The notes under the pieces: model-generated | What the model saw: only the letters and a program-made list of their open reading frames with translations | What the model was told of the DNA's origin: nothing | The model's database searches: none | Shown: in pieces, positions 17,334 through 29,434 of the stretch | How positions within the stretch are numbered: the stretch's first letter is position 1 | Layout of the letters: the number at the start of each line of letters is the position of its first letter | Position numbers and translations under genes: made by a program | From: Lutimaribacter pacificus | Lineage (GTDB): Bacteria > Pseudomonadota > Alphaproteobacteria > Rhodobacterales > Rhodobacteraceae | NCBI RefSeq assembly: GCF_900142185.1 | Contig: NZ_FQZZ01000003.1 | Span: forward strand, 310,001-374,000 | Direction of reading: 5' to 3' | DNA length: 64,000 nucleotides

Positions 17334-17624
17334 ATGTCGACCACCCTGAAAACCGCCGCCCTCGTGGGCGCCGTCGCCAGCGCCATCGCCGCCCACGGCA
17401 CCGCCGCCAGCGCGATGGAAAAGGAAAAATGCTTCGGCGTCAGCCTGGCAGGCCAGAACGATTGCGCCGCCGGCCCCGGCACCACCTGCGCCGGCACCTC
17501 GACCGTCGATTACCAGGGCAATGCCTGGTCGCTGGTCGATGCGGGCACCTGCACCGGGATCGACCTGCCCGGCGACCGCATGGGCAGCCTTGAACCGCTG
17601 GACCGCGACCTGCCGCAAACCTGA
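17334..17624 (+). CDS. bufA1: BufA1-type bufferin precursor (DUF2282), RiPP metallophore
   Basis: The 96-residue protein has a Sec-type signal peptide (about residues 1-27, ending TAASA) and a short mature part with four cysteines (C33, C44, C52, C73) in [19 protein letters not shown]...TTCAG...GTCTG. This is the DUF2282 pattern. In bufferins, described in Caulobacter, the maturase modifies core cysteines and the exported peptide binds copper. The start at 17334 follows GGGAGAG. It leads an operon with bufB, bufC and doxX, whose order is diagnostic. No clear operator is visible upstream. Confidence 0.9.
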   Translation: MSTTLKTAALVGAVASAIAAHGTAASAMEKEKCFGVSLAGQNDCAAGPGTTCAGTSTVDYQGNAWSLVDAGTCTGIDLPGDRMGSLEPLDRDLPQT

Positions 17625-17688
17625 TGCGCGCCCCGGGGATGGAGGGCCCGCGCCCTCCGTCCCGCCTTGCCTGCCGGAGGATTTCCAG

Positions 17689-18540
17689 ATGTTCGATACC
17701 CCGCACGTCCCCCTGCCCGCCAAGCCCGGCATCGGCTACAAGCCGCAGCATTTCGCCGCGATCCTGGACGACCCCGGCGCGGTCGGCTGGCTGGAAATCC
17801 ATGCCGAGAATTACATGGGCGCCGGCGGGCGCCCCATCGCGCAGCTGCGGCAATTGTCCGAGCGGTTTCCCGTATCCGTCCACGGTGTCGGTCTGTCCAT
17901 CGGGGGCGAGGGACGGCTCGACCCCGATCACCTTGCGCGGCTGCGCCAGTTATGCGGCTGGCTGAACCCCGCCAGCTTTTCCGAACACCTGGCATGGTCG
18001 ACCCATGACAGCGCGTTTTTCAACGACCTGCTGCCCTTGCCCTATACCAATGCCACGCTGGCCCGCGTCTGCGCCCATATCGACGAGCTGCAAGAGGTGC
18101 TGGGCCGGCGAATGTTGCTGGAAAACCCCTCGTCCTACCTTGCCTTCGCCGAGTCGAGTTGGGACGAACCCGCCTTCCTGGCCGAGATCGCCCGGCGCAC
18201 CGGCTGCGGGCTGCTGCTGGACGTGAACAACGTCTTCGTGTCGGCCACCAACCTGGGCTACGATCCGCGCCGCTATGTCGGGGATTTCGCGCTGGACGCG
18301 GTCGGTGAGATCCACCTGGGCGGCCATGACGAGGATCACGACGATCACGGCGCGCCCCTGCTGATCGACAGCCACGGGGCCGAAGTGGCCGATCCGGTCT
18401 GGGCGCTGCTGGATCACACCCTTGCCCTGTCGGGTCCGCGCCCGGTGCTGATCGAATGGGACACCGACGTGCCCGACTGGCCGGTGCTGGAGGCCGAAGC
18501 CGCCCGCGCCGCCGCGGCGCTGGCGCGGGTGGCGGCATGA
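17689..18540 (+). CDS. bufB: BufB, DUF692 multinuclear non-heme iron oxidase (RiPP maturase)
   Basis: The 283-residue protein is a TIM-barrel DUF692/MNIO enzyme. Expected iron ligands lie in [50 protein letters not shown] and IEWDTD. Such enzymes oxidatively modify cysteines of a small precursor, here the BufA1 product 64 bp upstream. Its stop overlaps bufC in ATGA, fitting formation of a BufB-BufC complex. The start at 17689 follows CCGGAGGATT. Confidence 0.93.
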   Translation: MFDTPHVPLPAKPGIGYKPQHFAAILDDPGAVGWLEIHAENYMGAGGRPIAQLRQLSERFPVSVHGVGLSIGGEGRLDPDHLARLRQLCGWLNPASFSEHLAWSTHDSAFFNDLLPLPYTNATLARVCAHIDELQEVLGRRMLLENPSSYLAFAESSWDEPAFLAEIARRTGCGLLLDVNNVFVSATNLGYDPRRYVGDFALDAVGEIHLGGHDEDHDDHGAPLLIDSHGAEVADPVWALLDHTLALSGPRPVLIEWDTDVPDWPVLEAEAARAAAALARVAA

Positions 18541-19292
18541 CCGGGCTGGTCGCCGATTTCCTGCCCGCGCTGCGCGATGCGGCCCGGCCCGCGCCCGATG
18601 GCGTGACCGATGGCGCGGGTCGTCCCGCCGGGCGGCGGTTCGATGTCTATCGCAACAACGTGGCGGTATCGCTGATCGCGGCGCTGGAAACCGGCTTTCC
18701 CGCCCTCCGCAGCCTGATCGGGCCGGAAAATTTCCGCCATGTCGCGCGCCGCTTTGCCGCCGGTCATCCCCCTGCCTCGCCCCTGATGATGTATTACGGA
18801 CAGGGCTTTCCCGCGTTCCTGGCCAAGCTCGGGGCGCTGGCGCATATCCCCTACCTGCCCGATGTGGCGCGGCTGGAGCTTGCGCTGCGCGACAGCTATC
18901 ACGCCGCCGATCACGTGGCCCTGACGCCCGACGCGCTGGCCGCGATCCCGCCTGAACGGCTGGAACACACCCGGCTGGCGCCTGCCCCCTCGGTGCGCCT
19001 GCTGCGCAGCGACTGGCCGGTCAGCGCGATCCGGGCCTTTGCGATACGCGACGATGCGCCAAAGCCTGCGGGCGGTGGGCAGGATGTGGCGGTGCTGCGC
19101 CGCGGGTTCGACCCCGAACCCGTCACCCTGCCGGCGGGCGGTCATGCCTTTCTGCGCGCGTTGCAGGCGGGCGAGCCGCTGGGCAAGGCCACCGAACTGG
19201 GCGCACGGGCCGCACCGGATTTCGATCCCGGTGCGCTGCTGGGCCTGCTTCTGGCGCATGACGCGCTTTGCCAACCGGAGGAACGGCAATGA
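18537..19292 (+). CDS. bufC: BufC, DUF2063 precursor-recognition partner
   Basis: The 251-residue protein starts with the DUF2063 domain (DFLPALRD...[19 protein letters not shown], about residues 5-90), typical of the partner that presents the precursor's leader to the DUF692 enzyme. The C-terminal part ([16 protein letters not shown]) is the usual winged-helix-like extension. It is coupled at both ends by ATGA overlaps, with bufB before and doxX after. Confidence 0.9.
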   Translation: MTGLVADFLPALRDAARPAPDGVTDGAGRPAGRRFDVYRNNVAVSLIAALETGFPALRSLIGPENFRHVARRFAAGHPPASPLMMYYGQGFPAFLAKLGALAHIPYLPDVARLELALRDSYHAADHVALTPDALAAIPPERLEHTRLAPAPSVRLLRSDWPVSAIRAFAIRDDAPKPAGGGQDVAVLRRGFDPEPVTLPAGGHAFLRALQAGEPLGKATELGARAAPDFDPGALLGLLLAHDALCQPEERQ

Positions 19293-19912
19293 CGGCCATC
19301 CTGACGCTCTACACCCGCCTGACCATGCCGCTGGCGCGGCTGGACGCCGGGTTGCCACTGCTGGCGCGGGTCCTGTTCGCGGCGATCCTGCTGCCCTATT
19401 TCTGGGCCTCGGGGCTGACCAAGCTGGGCGATGGCCTGACGGGGTTGTTCCAGCCTCCGGTCGGGGCCTATGCGCAGATCTTTCCCCGCGCGATGGAGGC
19501 TGCAGGCTATGACATAAGCCAGCTTTCGGCATGGCACAGCCTTGTCGTGCTGGCGGGCACCTGGGCGGAATTCCTGCTGCCGGCGCTGGTGCTGCTGGGG
19601 CTGTTCACCCGCGCGGCGGCGCTGGGAATGATCGGCTTCATCCTCGTGCAGAGTCTGACCGATCTTTACGGGCATGGCGGTATCGCCCACGCGCAAACGC
19701 TGGGCGCGTGGTTCGACAGGATGCCGGACGGCGTGATCCTGGACCAGCGCGCGCTGTGGATTTTCCTGCTGCTCGTGCCGGCGATCAAGGGCGCCGGCGG
19801 TCTGTCGCTGGATACGGTCTTGTTCAGAAATGCGCCTTCGGCTCGTCCGGTTTCCCGGCCGCAATCGCCAGAATCCCGCCCAGCAGGCAAAAGCCCAGCG
19901 GGAACATCGTGA
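19289..19912 (+). CDS. DoxX-family membrane protein of the bufferin operon
   Basis: The 207-residue protein has four predicted membrane helices: around residues 25-45 (LLARVLFAAILLPYFWASGL), near 88-108 (SLVVLAGTWAEFLLPALVLL), near 112-130 (AAALGMIGFILVQ) and near 155-172 (LWIFLLLVPAIKGAG). DoxX proteins commonly close bufferin operons; their exact role is unsettled. The last 25 or so residues (SARPVSRPQSPESRP) are encoded by DNA that is also the 3' end of a convergent gene (19824-20192), an 89-bp overlap. Confidence 0.88.
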   Translation: MTAILTLYTRLTMPLARLDAGLPLLARVLFAAILLPYFWASGLTKLGDGLTGLFQPPVGAYAQIFPRAMEAAGYDISQLSAWHSLVVLAGTWAEFLLPALVLLGLFTRAAALGMIGFILVQSLTDLYGHGGIAHAQTLGAWFDRMPDGVILDQRALWIFLLLVPAIKGAGGLSLDTVLFRNAPSARPVSRPQSPESRPAGKSPAGTS

Positions 19913-20192
19913 AGACGTTGAAACCGAAGGCGACGTAAAGCCCCGCCGCCGCGACCAGCATCAGCGCCCCGCCCCACAGCGCCCGCACCTTGGCCATCGC
20001 GCCCCCGGCGATGGCGAGCAGCGGCGCGGCAAAGCTGACCGCGCGGATCAGCTCGCGGTTGGCGATGGGGCCGAAGATGTCCTCGACCTCGGCATAGCGG
20101 GCGGCGGCCTCGGTATAGCCGAAGCTGAAAAACCCCACCAGCATGGCGAACAGCCCGCCGATGATACCCAGAACCAGTGCCGCGTTACGCAT
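19824..20192 (-). CDS. Four-helix membrane protein, unknown function
   Basis: The 122-residue protein has hydrophobic segments near residues 5-25 (ALVLGIIGGLFAMLVGFFSF), 52-70 (AVSFAAPLLAIAGGAM), 72-92 (ALWGGALMLVAAAGLYVAFG) and 94-113 (FTMFPLGFCLLGGILAI). It is convergent with doxX and shares 89 bp with it at the 3' end. It lies 22 bp after the ArsC-like gene on the same strand. I do not recognise a family function. Confidence 0.7.
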   Translation of the reverse strand: MRNAALVLGIIGGLFAMLVGFFSFGYTEAAARYAEVEDIFGPIANRELIRAVSFAAPLLAIAGGAMAKVRALWGGALMLVAAAGLYVAFGFNVFTMFPLGFCLLGGILAIAAGKPDEPKAHF

Positions 20193-20214
20193 ATCCCGCC
20201 TTTCCGGCTGCGCG

Positions 20215-20529
20215 TTACATCAGCGCCGCCTGAACATCCTTGCCCCAGCCGAGATAGAGGCTGCCGTCGCCGGTTTCAATCAGCGGCCGCTTCATCAGGC
20301 TGGGGTGGTCGGCCAGCAGCTCAAGCTCGGGCCGGTCGCGTTCGGACTGCCCAAGATTTCGCCAGGTGGTCGAGCGGCGGTTTACCAGTTCGGCACCAAA
20401 CCGCGCATGCGCGCGCGCCAGCAGCGCGGCGGGCATCGGCGTTGCGCGGATATCCACCAGTTCCGCATCCGGCAACGATTTCAACGCCTTGCGACATGTA
20501 TCGCAATTTTTCAGACCGTATATGCGCAT
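20215..20529 (-). CDS. ArsC/Spx/MgsR family protein (YffB-like)
   Basis: The 104-residue protein has a thioredoxin-like fold beginning MRIYGLKNCDTCRKALK, with the CxxC pair at C9 and C12, and the ArsC-family end LIETGDGSLYLGW. Length agrees with YffB-like glutaredoxin/arsenate-reductase relatives rather than classical ArsC (about 140). A thiol-dependent reductase role is likely; no arsenic genes are nearby. It is divergent from the cold-shock gene. Confidence 0.85.
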   Translation of the reverse strand: MRIYGLKNCDTCRKALKSLPDAELVDIRATPMPAALLARAHARFGAELVNRRSTTWRNLGQSERDRPELELLADHPSLMKRPLIETGDGSLYLGWGKDVQAALM

Positions 20530-20572
20530 CTCTGCATCCTTTCGTGAGGGAAAATTTCCGATGACCTGCCGG

Positions 20573-20594
20573 GCAAAACCGACTCAGGTTTTGC
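20573..20594 (+). other. Perfect hairpin with T-rich tail in the cspA leader region
   Basis: GCAAAACC, loop GACTCA, GGTTTTGC, then TTGTATTTT: an 8-bp perfect stem with a U-rich tail, terminator-like on the plus strand. No plus-strand gene ends upstream, since the left neighbour is on minus. It could terminate a short leader or small RNA, or be a cold-sensing element in the long 5' region of the cold-shock gene. Confidence 0.5.
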
Positions 20595-20741
20595 TTGTAT
20601 TTTACAAAACTGGTGCAATCCTGATCGGTGCAAAACGTGTTTCAGCGACTGCTCCGGCATGATGCCGGGCGGCTGAATATCGCTATGCATGGCCCGGACG
20701 ATCCGGGTTGAACAGGGAAGAAGCAAAAGGAGACACGGGAC

Positions 20742-20948
20742 ATGCCTACCGGCACCGTGAAATGGTTCAATACCACCAAGGGATACGGTTTCATTGCGCC
20801 TGACGAGGGTGGAAAAGACGTTTTCGTACATATTTCGGCCGTGGAACGGTCGGGCCTGACCGGGCTTGCCGACAACCAGAAGGTCGGCTTTGAACTGAAA
20901 GAGGGCCGGGACGGTCGCATGATGGCAAGCGACCTTACCCTGATTTGA
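20742..20948 (+). CDS. Cold-shock domain protein (CspA family)
   Basis: The 68-residue protein has the RNA-binding motifs RNP1 (KGYGFIAPD) and RNP2 (VFVHISAV). It binds single-stranded RNA or DNA as a chaperone. A strong ribosome site (AAAGGAGACACGGGAC) precedes ATG. The 212-bp upstream region is long for this genome and contains a hairpin at 20573, consistent with a regulated leader. Confidence 0.95.
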   Translation: MPTGTVKWFNTTKGYGFIAPDEGGKDVFVHISAVERSGLTGLADNQKVGFELKEGRDGRMMASDLTLI

Positions 20949-21006
20949 TCACGCGACCAGATGGCGGGGCGCGCAGCCCTTGCGCCGGCGCGCGCCCTGT
21001 CATGGC

Positions 21007-21291
21007 TTATTCGTAAAAGCAGCCCTTTTCGCCGGCCGGGCAGACCAGCCGGCGATCGCTGCGCCTGACCGCCTTGCGATATCCCGCCGGGTGCGCCTGC
21101 ATCTGCGCATGGCTGATCGTCTGGTTCGGGACACCGCAAGAGATCACCCCCTCCCACACGACCGGCTGCAACCCGCTTGGGCAATGGTTTTCCCGGCTGT
21201 CGTAGGGAAAGAGCCTGGCATCCATGGCCGAGGCCGGGGCGGCAATGGCCATCGTGACGGCGGTGGCGGCAAGAACCGAGGTGATTTTCAT
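21007..21291 (-). CDS. Small secreted protein, unknown function
   Basis: The 94-residue protein has a clear signal peptide (MKITSVLAATAVTMAIAAPASA, cleavage near 22). The mature part holds four Cys (HCPSG, ISCG, LVCP, KGCFYE), which could form two disulfides in the periplasm. No known domain is recognised. It is convergent with the cold-shock gene; a GC-rich hairpin-like stretch (about 20960-20995) lies between them. Confidence 0.7.
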   Translation of the reverse strand: MKITSVLAATAVTMAIAAPASAMDARLFPYDSRENHCPSGLQPVVWEGVISCGVPNQTISHAQMQAHPAGYRKAVRRSDRRLVCPAGEKGCFYE

Positions 21292-21387
21292 GGCGGGACC
21301 CTTTGCACTGTCCGGTCGCGGGACCGGGTTATAACCGTCTTTTCAGGCTATTGGCGGACGGTGTTCCGGTCAATCCTCTGGGTGTGG

Positions 21388-21417
21388 CGGGCGCGCGGCA
21401 ACAACTGCGCGCGCCCG
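21388..21417 (-). terminator. Strong hairpin downstream of mcm
   Basis: CGGGCGCGCG and CGCGCGCCCG form a perfect 10-bp stem with a 10-base loop, 32 bp beyond the mcm stop. No T-tract follows, so it may be an RNA stabiliser or Rho-assisted terminator. Confidence 0.5.
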
Positions 21418-21448
21418 GAACCTTGCAGCGGCGAAACCGCCGCCGCGG

Positions 21449-23575
<2,127 letters not shown>

Positions 23576-24662
23576 GTGCGTGTCCTCTTTCTGTTTGGCC
23601 CGGATCGGGGGTTATCCCCTCTGGTCCGGGCGTTTTCTCGGTCATCAATGTGGCCAGGCCATCGGCCCCGGCGGCCAGCCAGGCCAGATCGCCGGCATAT
23701 CGCTGTCGCAGTTGCGCGGATTGCGCGCCGCTGAACGGGGCGAAAGGGCCGTCGCCCGCGGCCAGGTGCCGCGCATCGCGCCCCGCATCGGCCAGCGCGG
23801 CGCGCAGCTGCGGCAGGCGGGGGGCTGCATTCAGGCGCTGGCGGGCATGGGCGGCGGGCGCGTCCGCCAGCGGCATCATCCGCGCGAAACGGCGCTCCGG
23901 CACGGCGCCATAAACCTCGTGCGGCATCACGTACAGCGGCAGGCCGGGCAGCGCGCAGGCGATATCTGCGATCACCTCGCGCCAGCCGCGCGCGCTGTCC
24001 GTCAGCGCCTGCAGGCGATGCGGCCCCGGCAGCGGGTGGCCGCGCGCCGCCGTCATCGCAATGAGCGAGGCCCAGTAGGCATCCGGGCAGCGGACCGACA
24101 GAACCGCGCGCGACAGGTTGCCCCCGAACGCCGCGGCCAGGCGTGCCACGCGCTCCCCCGCGGCGGGGTAGAGGCGGCCGGCACGGATACCGGCGCGCGG
24201 CGTGCCGATGATATTCTCATCCGACACGATCAACTGGCGGGTGCCCCTGGCGACCTCGGCCTCCAGCGCCAGCGCGATCCGCCCCCCGGCCCGAAGCGGC
24301 CCGCCGGTCAGGGGCTGCGGCAGCTGTCCGGGCCAGATACCGGCAAACAGCCCGTTGCGGGTGCGGCGCGGGTCCCAGACCGCGATGCCCTGCCCCGCCA
24401 GCGCTGCGGCATTGTCGCGCAGGTAGGTCTGAAAACTGGTCGAGGCAGTGCGATGCGCCCCGAGATGCAGAATGACGTCCATGGCCTTGCGCACCCGGTT
24501 GAGGGCCACCTGCCAAAGCGGGCGGCGGGATATGACAGCGGTCGCCATCATCCCTGCCGCTCCGTGACCAGGGGCTTAAAGGGCGCATTTGGCCGAAGTT
24601 TCACGAAAAACCTATTCGCATCCCCCCGGCGCCTTCCTATATCTTGGCAGACAGGAGTTCGC

Positions 24663-25115
24663 ATGAAACACGTCTTAGCCCTTGGGATCGCACTATTTTT
24701 CGCCCTGCCCGCCACGGCGCAGGAGGCCGCCGATACAGCGCCCGAACTGCCGCTTCTGTCCTCGGAAGGGGTGGAATTGAGCCAATTCCTGTGGGTTTCA
24801 CGGCCGGTCATCGTCTTTGCCGACAGCCCCAACGACCCGCGATATGTCGAACAGATGCGGCTGCTGCGCCAGGACCCCGGGCCGCTGCTGTATCGCGATG
24901 TGGTGGTGCTGACCGATACCAGCCCCGAGGCGCGTTCGCCGCTGCGGCGCGAATTGAATCCGCGCGGGTTTTCGCTGGTCATCATCAGCAAGGACGGCGT
25001 GTCGCGCATCCGCAAGCCGCTGCCCTGGGACGTGCGCGAGATCACCCGCTCGATCGACAAGATGCCGATCCGGCAGCAGGAAATCCGCGAGATGAACAGC
25101 CGCGAGGCAGGCTGA
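24663..25115 (+). CDS. DUF4174 secreted protein
   Basis: The 150-residue protein has a signal peptide (MKHVLALGIALFFALPATAQ, about 1-20) and a DUF4174 domain: LSQFLWVSRPVIVFADSPNDPRYVEQM, then RGFSLVIISKDGVSRIRKP. The fold is probably thioredoxin-like without active cysteines. It is divergent from the sulfotransferase-like gene and ends 1 bp before a convergent lipoprotein gene. The function of the family is unknown. Confidence 0.8.
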   Translation: MKHVLALGIALFFALPATAQEAADTAPELPLLSSEGVELSQFLWVSRPVIVFADSPNDPRYVEQMRLLRQDPGPLLYRDVVVLTDTSPEARSPLRRELNPRGFSLVIISKDGVSRIRKPLPWDVREITRSIDKMPIRQQEIREMNSREAG

Positions 25116-25116
25116 A

Positions 25117-25623
25117 CTAGCTGCCCGCGCGCAGGAACACCGCAAGGCGCGATCCGAAATCCAGAAAAACGACGGCGTTTTCCCCCGGATCGTAGACCGT
25201 GACCGCCCCCTGCGCCGTCAACAGGCGCTGCACGCCGCGCGCCACCGCGTCGCTCATGCAGGCGCGGGCGCCCGTCACGCTGGCCAGCATCCCCAACCCG
25301 GTATGCAGATCCGCCGACATCACCCCCTGCGCCACCGCGTCGGGGCTGGTCCGCGTGTCGGCAAAGGCCACGGCACGGCCCTGCCGCAACAGCGCGATCC
25401 CCTGCCGCAGGTCGTAGACCCGTCGCGCGGCGGGGCGCAGCGCGGCCATATCCAGCTGGAACACCGCGACCGTGCAGGCCCGCGTCGACGAGAAATAGGT
25501 GCCCTCCGCCGGCCAGGTCCAGCCCGCCACATAGCTGCGCGCGCTGCCCGGTTCGTCCAGCGCGCAGGCCGCAAGCGCGGCCAGCGCCAGTGTCATCGTC
25601 CAGATACGCGCCATGAACGCCAT
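25117..25623 (-). CDS. Putative lipoprotein
   Basis: The 168-residue protein has a lipobox in LALAALAACALD, placing the lipidated Cys near residue 20 from the start at 25623; a start three codons later (MARIW) is also possible. The rest is a mixed domain with QGVMSADLHTGLGML and DPGENAVVFLDFGSRLAVFL. No known family is recognised. It sits between pccA and mcm in the propionyl-CoA cluster. Confidence 0.7.
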   Translation of the reverse strand: MAFMARIWTMTLALAALAACALDEPGSARSYVAGWTWPAEGTYFSSTRACTVAVFQLDMAALRPAARRVYDLRQGIALLRQGRAVAFADTRTSPDAVAQGVMSADLHTGLGMLASVTGARACMSDAVARGVQRLLTAQGAVTVYDPGENAVVFLDFGSRLAVFLRAGS

Positions 25624-25707
25624 GCGGATCGCCCCCGAACCAGGTTCGGGGCGCAGCATGGGGCAAAACCCCTTTCCGTATGGTTACGGCGCGCAGGGTC
25701 ATGGGGG

Positions 25708-27753
<2,046 letters not shown>

Positions 27754-27785
27754 GCGCTGTCCCTTTTCCTTATGATTCAAAACAC

Positions 27786-27820
27786 GAAAAAGCGCCGGCC
27801 GCCCCGGGGCGGTCGACGCT
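27786..27820 (-). terminator. Rho-independent terminator after the 42-residue lipoprotein gene
   Basis: On the minus strand AGCGTCGACCGCCCC pairs with GGGGCGGCCGGCGCT, followed by TTTTCGTG. It lies between the tiny lipoprotein (27877-28005) and pccA, so pccA probably has its own promoter or depends on read-through. Confidence 0.85.
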
Positions 27821-27876
27821 GTTTCGCGTGTGGTTCGGTTGATGGCAGACCGGCGCCCCCGCAGGGGCGCGCGGCG

Positions 27877-28005
27877 TCAGTCCAGCCCCAGCAGCGGCGC
27901 GTGGGACGGGCTGAAATAGAATCGGCTGGATGTTTCGGGCTGTGCCGAACACCCTGCAATCACCGCGATGATGCCCATCGCGGCCAGGAATTTCACGGTT
28001 TTCAT
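27877..28005 (-). CDS. Tiny lipoprotein (42 residues)
   Basis: The frame encodes MKTVKFLAAMGIIAVIAG then C19 and a short polar tail (SAQPETSSRFYFSPSHAPLL). A Lys-containing N-terminus, a hydrophobic core and the lipobox VIAGC make a convincing lipoprotein signal. A strong terminator immediately follows (27786-27820). It is too short for most gene callers. The mature part is only about 24 residues. Function unknown. Confidence 0.7.
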   Translation of the reverse strand: MKTVKFLAAMGIIAVIAGCSAQPETSSRFYFSPSHAPLLGLD

Positions 28006-28106
28006 GCTCGATGCCTCGGTTTTTTACTTCAGGCTTTGATTGTGAGCATACCGAAAACAGCGCGTTCCCGCCAGAGGCGAGTTTCCTTACCTCGCAAAGT
28101 GTTGCG

Positions 28107-28310
28107 TCAACACCGCGACGGGTATTGCTGGCAATAGGCCACGTTGGCCACGGCGCCGACAAGGGCGCCCCCCGCAACGCTGGTATCCAGCACCGCCGCG
28201 CCCGCCGCGCCCGCACCTGCGCCCATGAGCCCCTGTTCCAGGGGGGTATCGCCACAGCCCGCGAGGGCCCCGGCAGCCGCGAATGCGAAAAGGATCGGTT
28301 TGATCTGCAT
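28107..28310 (-). CDS. Small glycine-rich lipoprotein (67 residues)
   Basis: MQIKPILFAFAAAGALAGC gives a signal with lipobox at C19, followed by a Gly/Ala-rich segment (GLMGAGAGAAGAAVLDTSVAGGALVGAV is its character, residues 28-55) that could insert in or span a membrane, and an end with two Cys (C60 and C67). Proteins with a glycine-zipper-like stretch of this type are often outer-membrane lipoproteins. No function is known. Confidence 0.7.
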   Translation of the reverse strand: MQIKPILFAFAAAGALAGCGDTPLEQGLMGAGAGAAGAAVLDTSVAGGALVGAVANVAYCQQYPSRC

Positions 28311-28446
28311 ACTCTGTCCTGTCCTTGGATTGCGTTGATCAGCGACAGACAACATGGCACGCCGCCCGGCAAAGGAAAGCCCAAAACCGGCGCGGGCGGA
28401 TTTCCGGCAAAGCCTTGCCGATCCGCATGGCCGCTTGTTTTCGCAA

Positions 28447-28489
28447 GGAAAAAGATGGGCGGCCGGCCTTGGGGGTAGCCGGGCCGCCC
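28447..28489 (-). terminator. Rho-independent terminator in the pccB-pccA interval
   Basis: On the minus strand GGGCGGCCCGGC, loop TACCCCCAAG, GCCGGCCGCCC, then ATCTTTTTCC. It would end transcripts coming from pccB through the 28663 gene. Confidence 0.8.
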
Positions 28490-28666
28490 GACAGGGGAAG
28501 GGTAACGGTTCAGACTGATCATCCCGTCCGGGGATGTCCGGTTTACCACTACCTGCGCAGGATGCACGGACGCCCCGCACCCGGCAATCGCCAATGCGGG
28601 CAGCCCCGCGGAATAGGCTGCTTCCCGCCAAAGTTGCGAAGGTTTGCGCAGAAAAATGCCGATCAT
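28490..28666 (-). other. Possible short or decayed lipoprotein gene; rest of gap 28311-28662 empty
   Basis: An ATG at 28666 overlaps the stop of the upstream gene in ATGA. The frame reads MIGIFLRKPSQLWREAAYS, then GLPALAIAGC, a lipobox-like end. It stays open, however, through the terminator at 28447-28489, so the frame is broken, shifted or not real. The +1 frame has stops near codon 48. The remaining 130 bp (28311-28446) carries nothing recognisable beyond the promoter region of the 67-residue lipoprotein gene. Confidence 0.3.
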
Positions 28667-29010
28667 TCCCCGAACACCTCCGGGAACGTGGCGCGCGCGG
28701 CGGCCTCGTCGATGACCAGCAGCGCGTCATAGCTTTCGGGATCGAACGGGTCTTCGGCAGCGATCACCTCGCGCCCGAAAAGCCAGCCCAGCCGCCCGGC
28801 ATCCAGGTTGCCGCGCTCGAAGGGCCGGTCGCCGAAATGCTCCCACAATGCCGCAAGGAAGAACGCGTCGGCACGCCGGTCGGCCGGCTTGCGGTCACGA
28901 TAGCGTTCGCGGCGCGTCAGCGGCGTCGCCCCCTTGGGATTCGCGCGCCGGATGGTGAACTGGAAATCCGTCCCCGGAAGGCGGCCGGGAAAACCGCGAT
29001 GCTTCAACAT
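28663..29010 (-). CDS. Conserved-looking small protein, unknown function
   Basis: The 115-residue protein starts MLKHRGFPGRLPGTDFQF and contains an Arg-rich stretch (RRERYRDRKPADRRADAFF) followed by an acidic helix-rich end (EAAARATFPEVFGE). No signal peptide or membrane segment is present, so it is likely cytoplasmic. The start at 29010 was chosen for its position just after the 47-residue lipoprotein gene. Function not recognised. Confidence 0.6.
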   Translation of the reverse strand: MLKHRGFPGRLPGTDFQFTIRRANPKGATPLTRRERYRDRKPADRRADAFFLAALWEHFGDRPFERGNLDAGRLGWLFGREVIAAEDPFDPESYDALLVIDEAAARATFPEVFGE

Positions 29011-29076
29011 GCCCTGCCCCCCGCATCCCTGGCGGCAGGGGTAAGGACGGGCCGCGGGGCCCGCCCCTGGCAAGCC

Positions 29077-29220
29077 TTACTTGTACTTGCCGGTGTAGGT
29101 CGGCTCGACCGAGATCGGCTCGGGGTCGACCACGACGTATTCTTCTTCCGGCGCCTTGGCGCAGGCTGCCAGACCGGCAACCAGCCCGAGCGCGAGCATG
29201 CTCTTGATGTACTTCGACAT
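29077..29220 (-). CDS. Tiny lipoprotein (47 residues)
   Basis: MSKYIKSMLALGLVAGLAAC gives a Lys-bearing n-region, a hydrophobic core and a lipobox with C20. The tail is acidic and Pro-rich (AKAPEEEYVVVDPEPIS, then VEPTYTGKYK). A good ribosome site (AGGAGAAACGG) precedes the ATG. It is too short for many gene callers. Context: between pccB and pccA, one of three small lipoproteins in this interval. Confidence 0.8.
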   Translation of the reverse strand: MSKYIKSMLALGLVAGLAACAKAPEEEYVVVDPEPISVEPTYTGKYK

Positions 29221-29434
29221 CCGTTTCTCCTGTCTCTTGTTTTGGACAATCCGGCACCACCGGGTGCCCCCTGCCCCTCATGCGAGGTGTCGGTCGCTTG
29301 GGTGCAACCGCTGCGCAGGATACAATAAAAACGGGAAAATGAATATGCGGCCGGCGAAATGGCGGCGCCATGTGACGGGAATGCCGCATTCCGCCCCGTG
29401 CCTGAACTATGCCCCGCAACATGTTGTGGCATGG

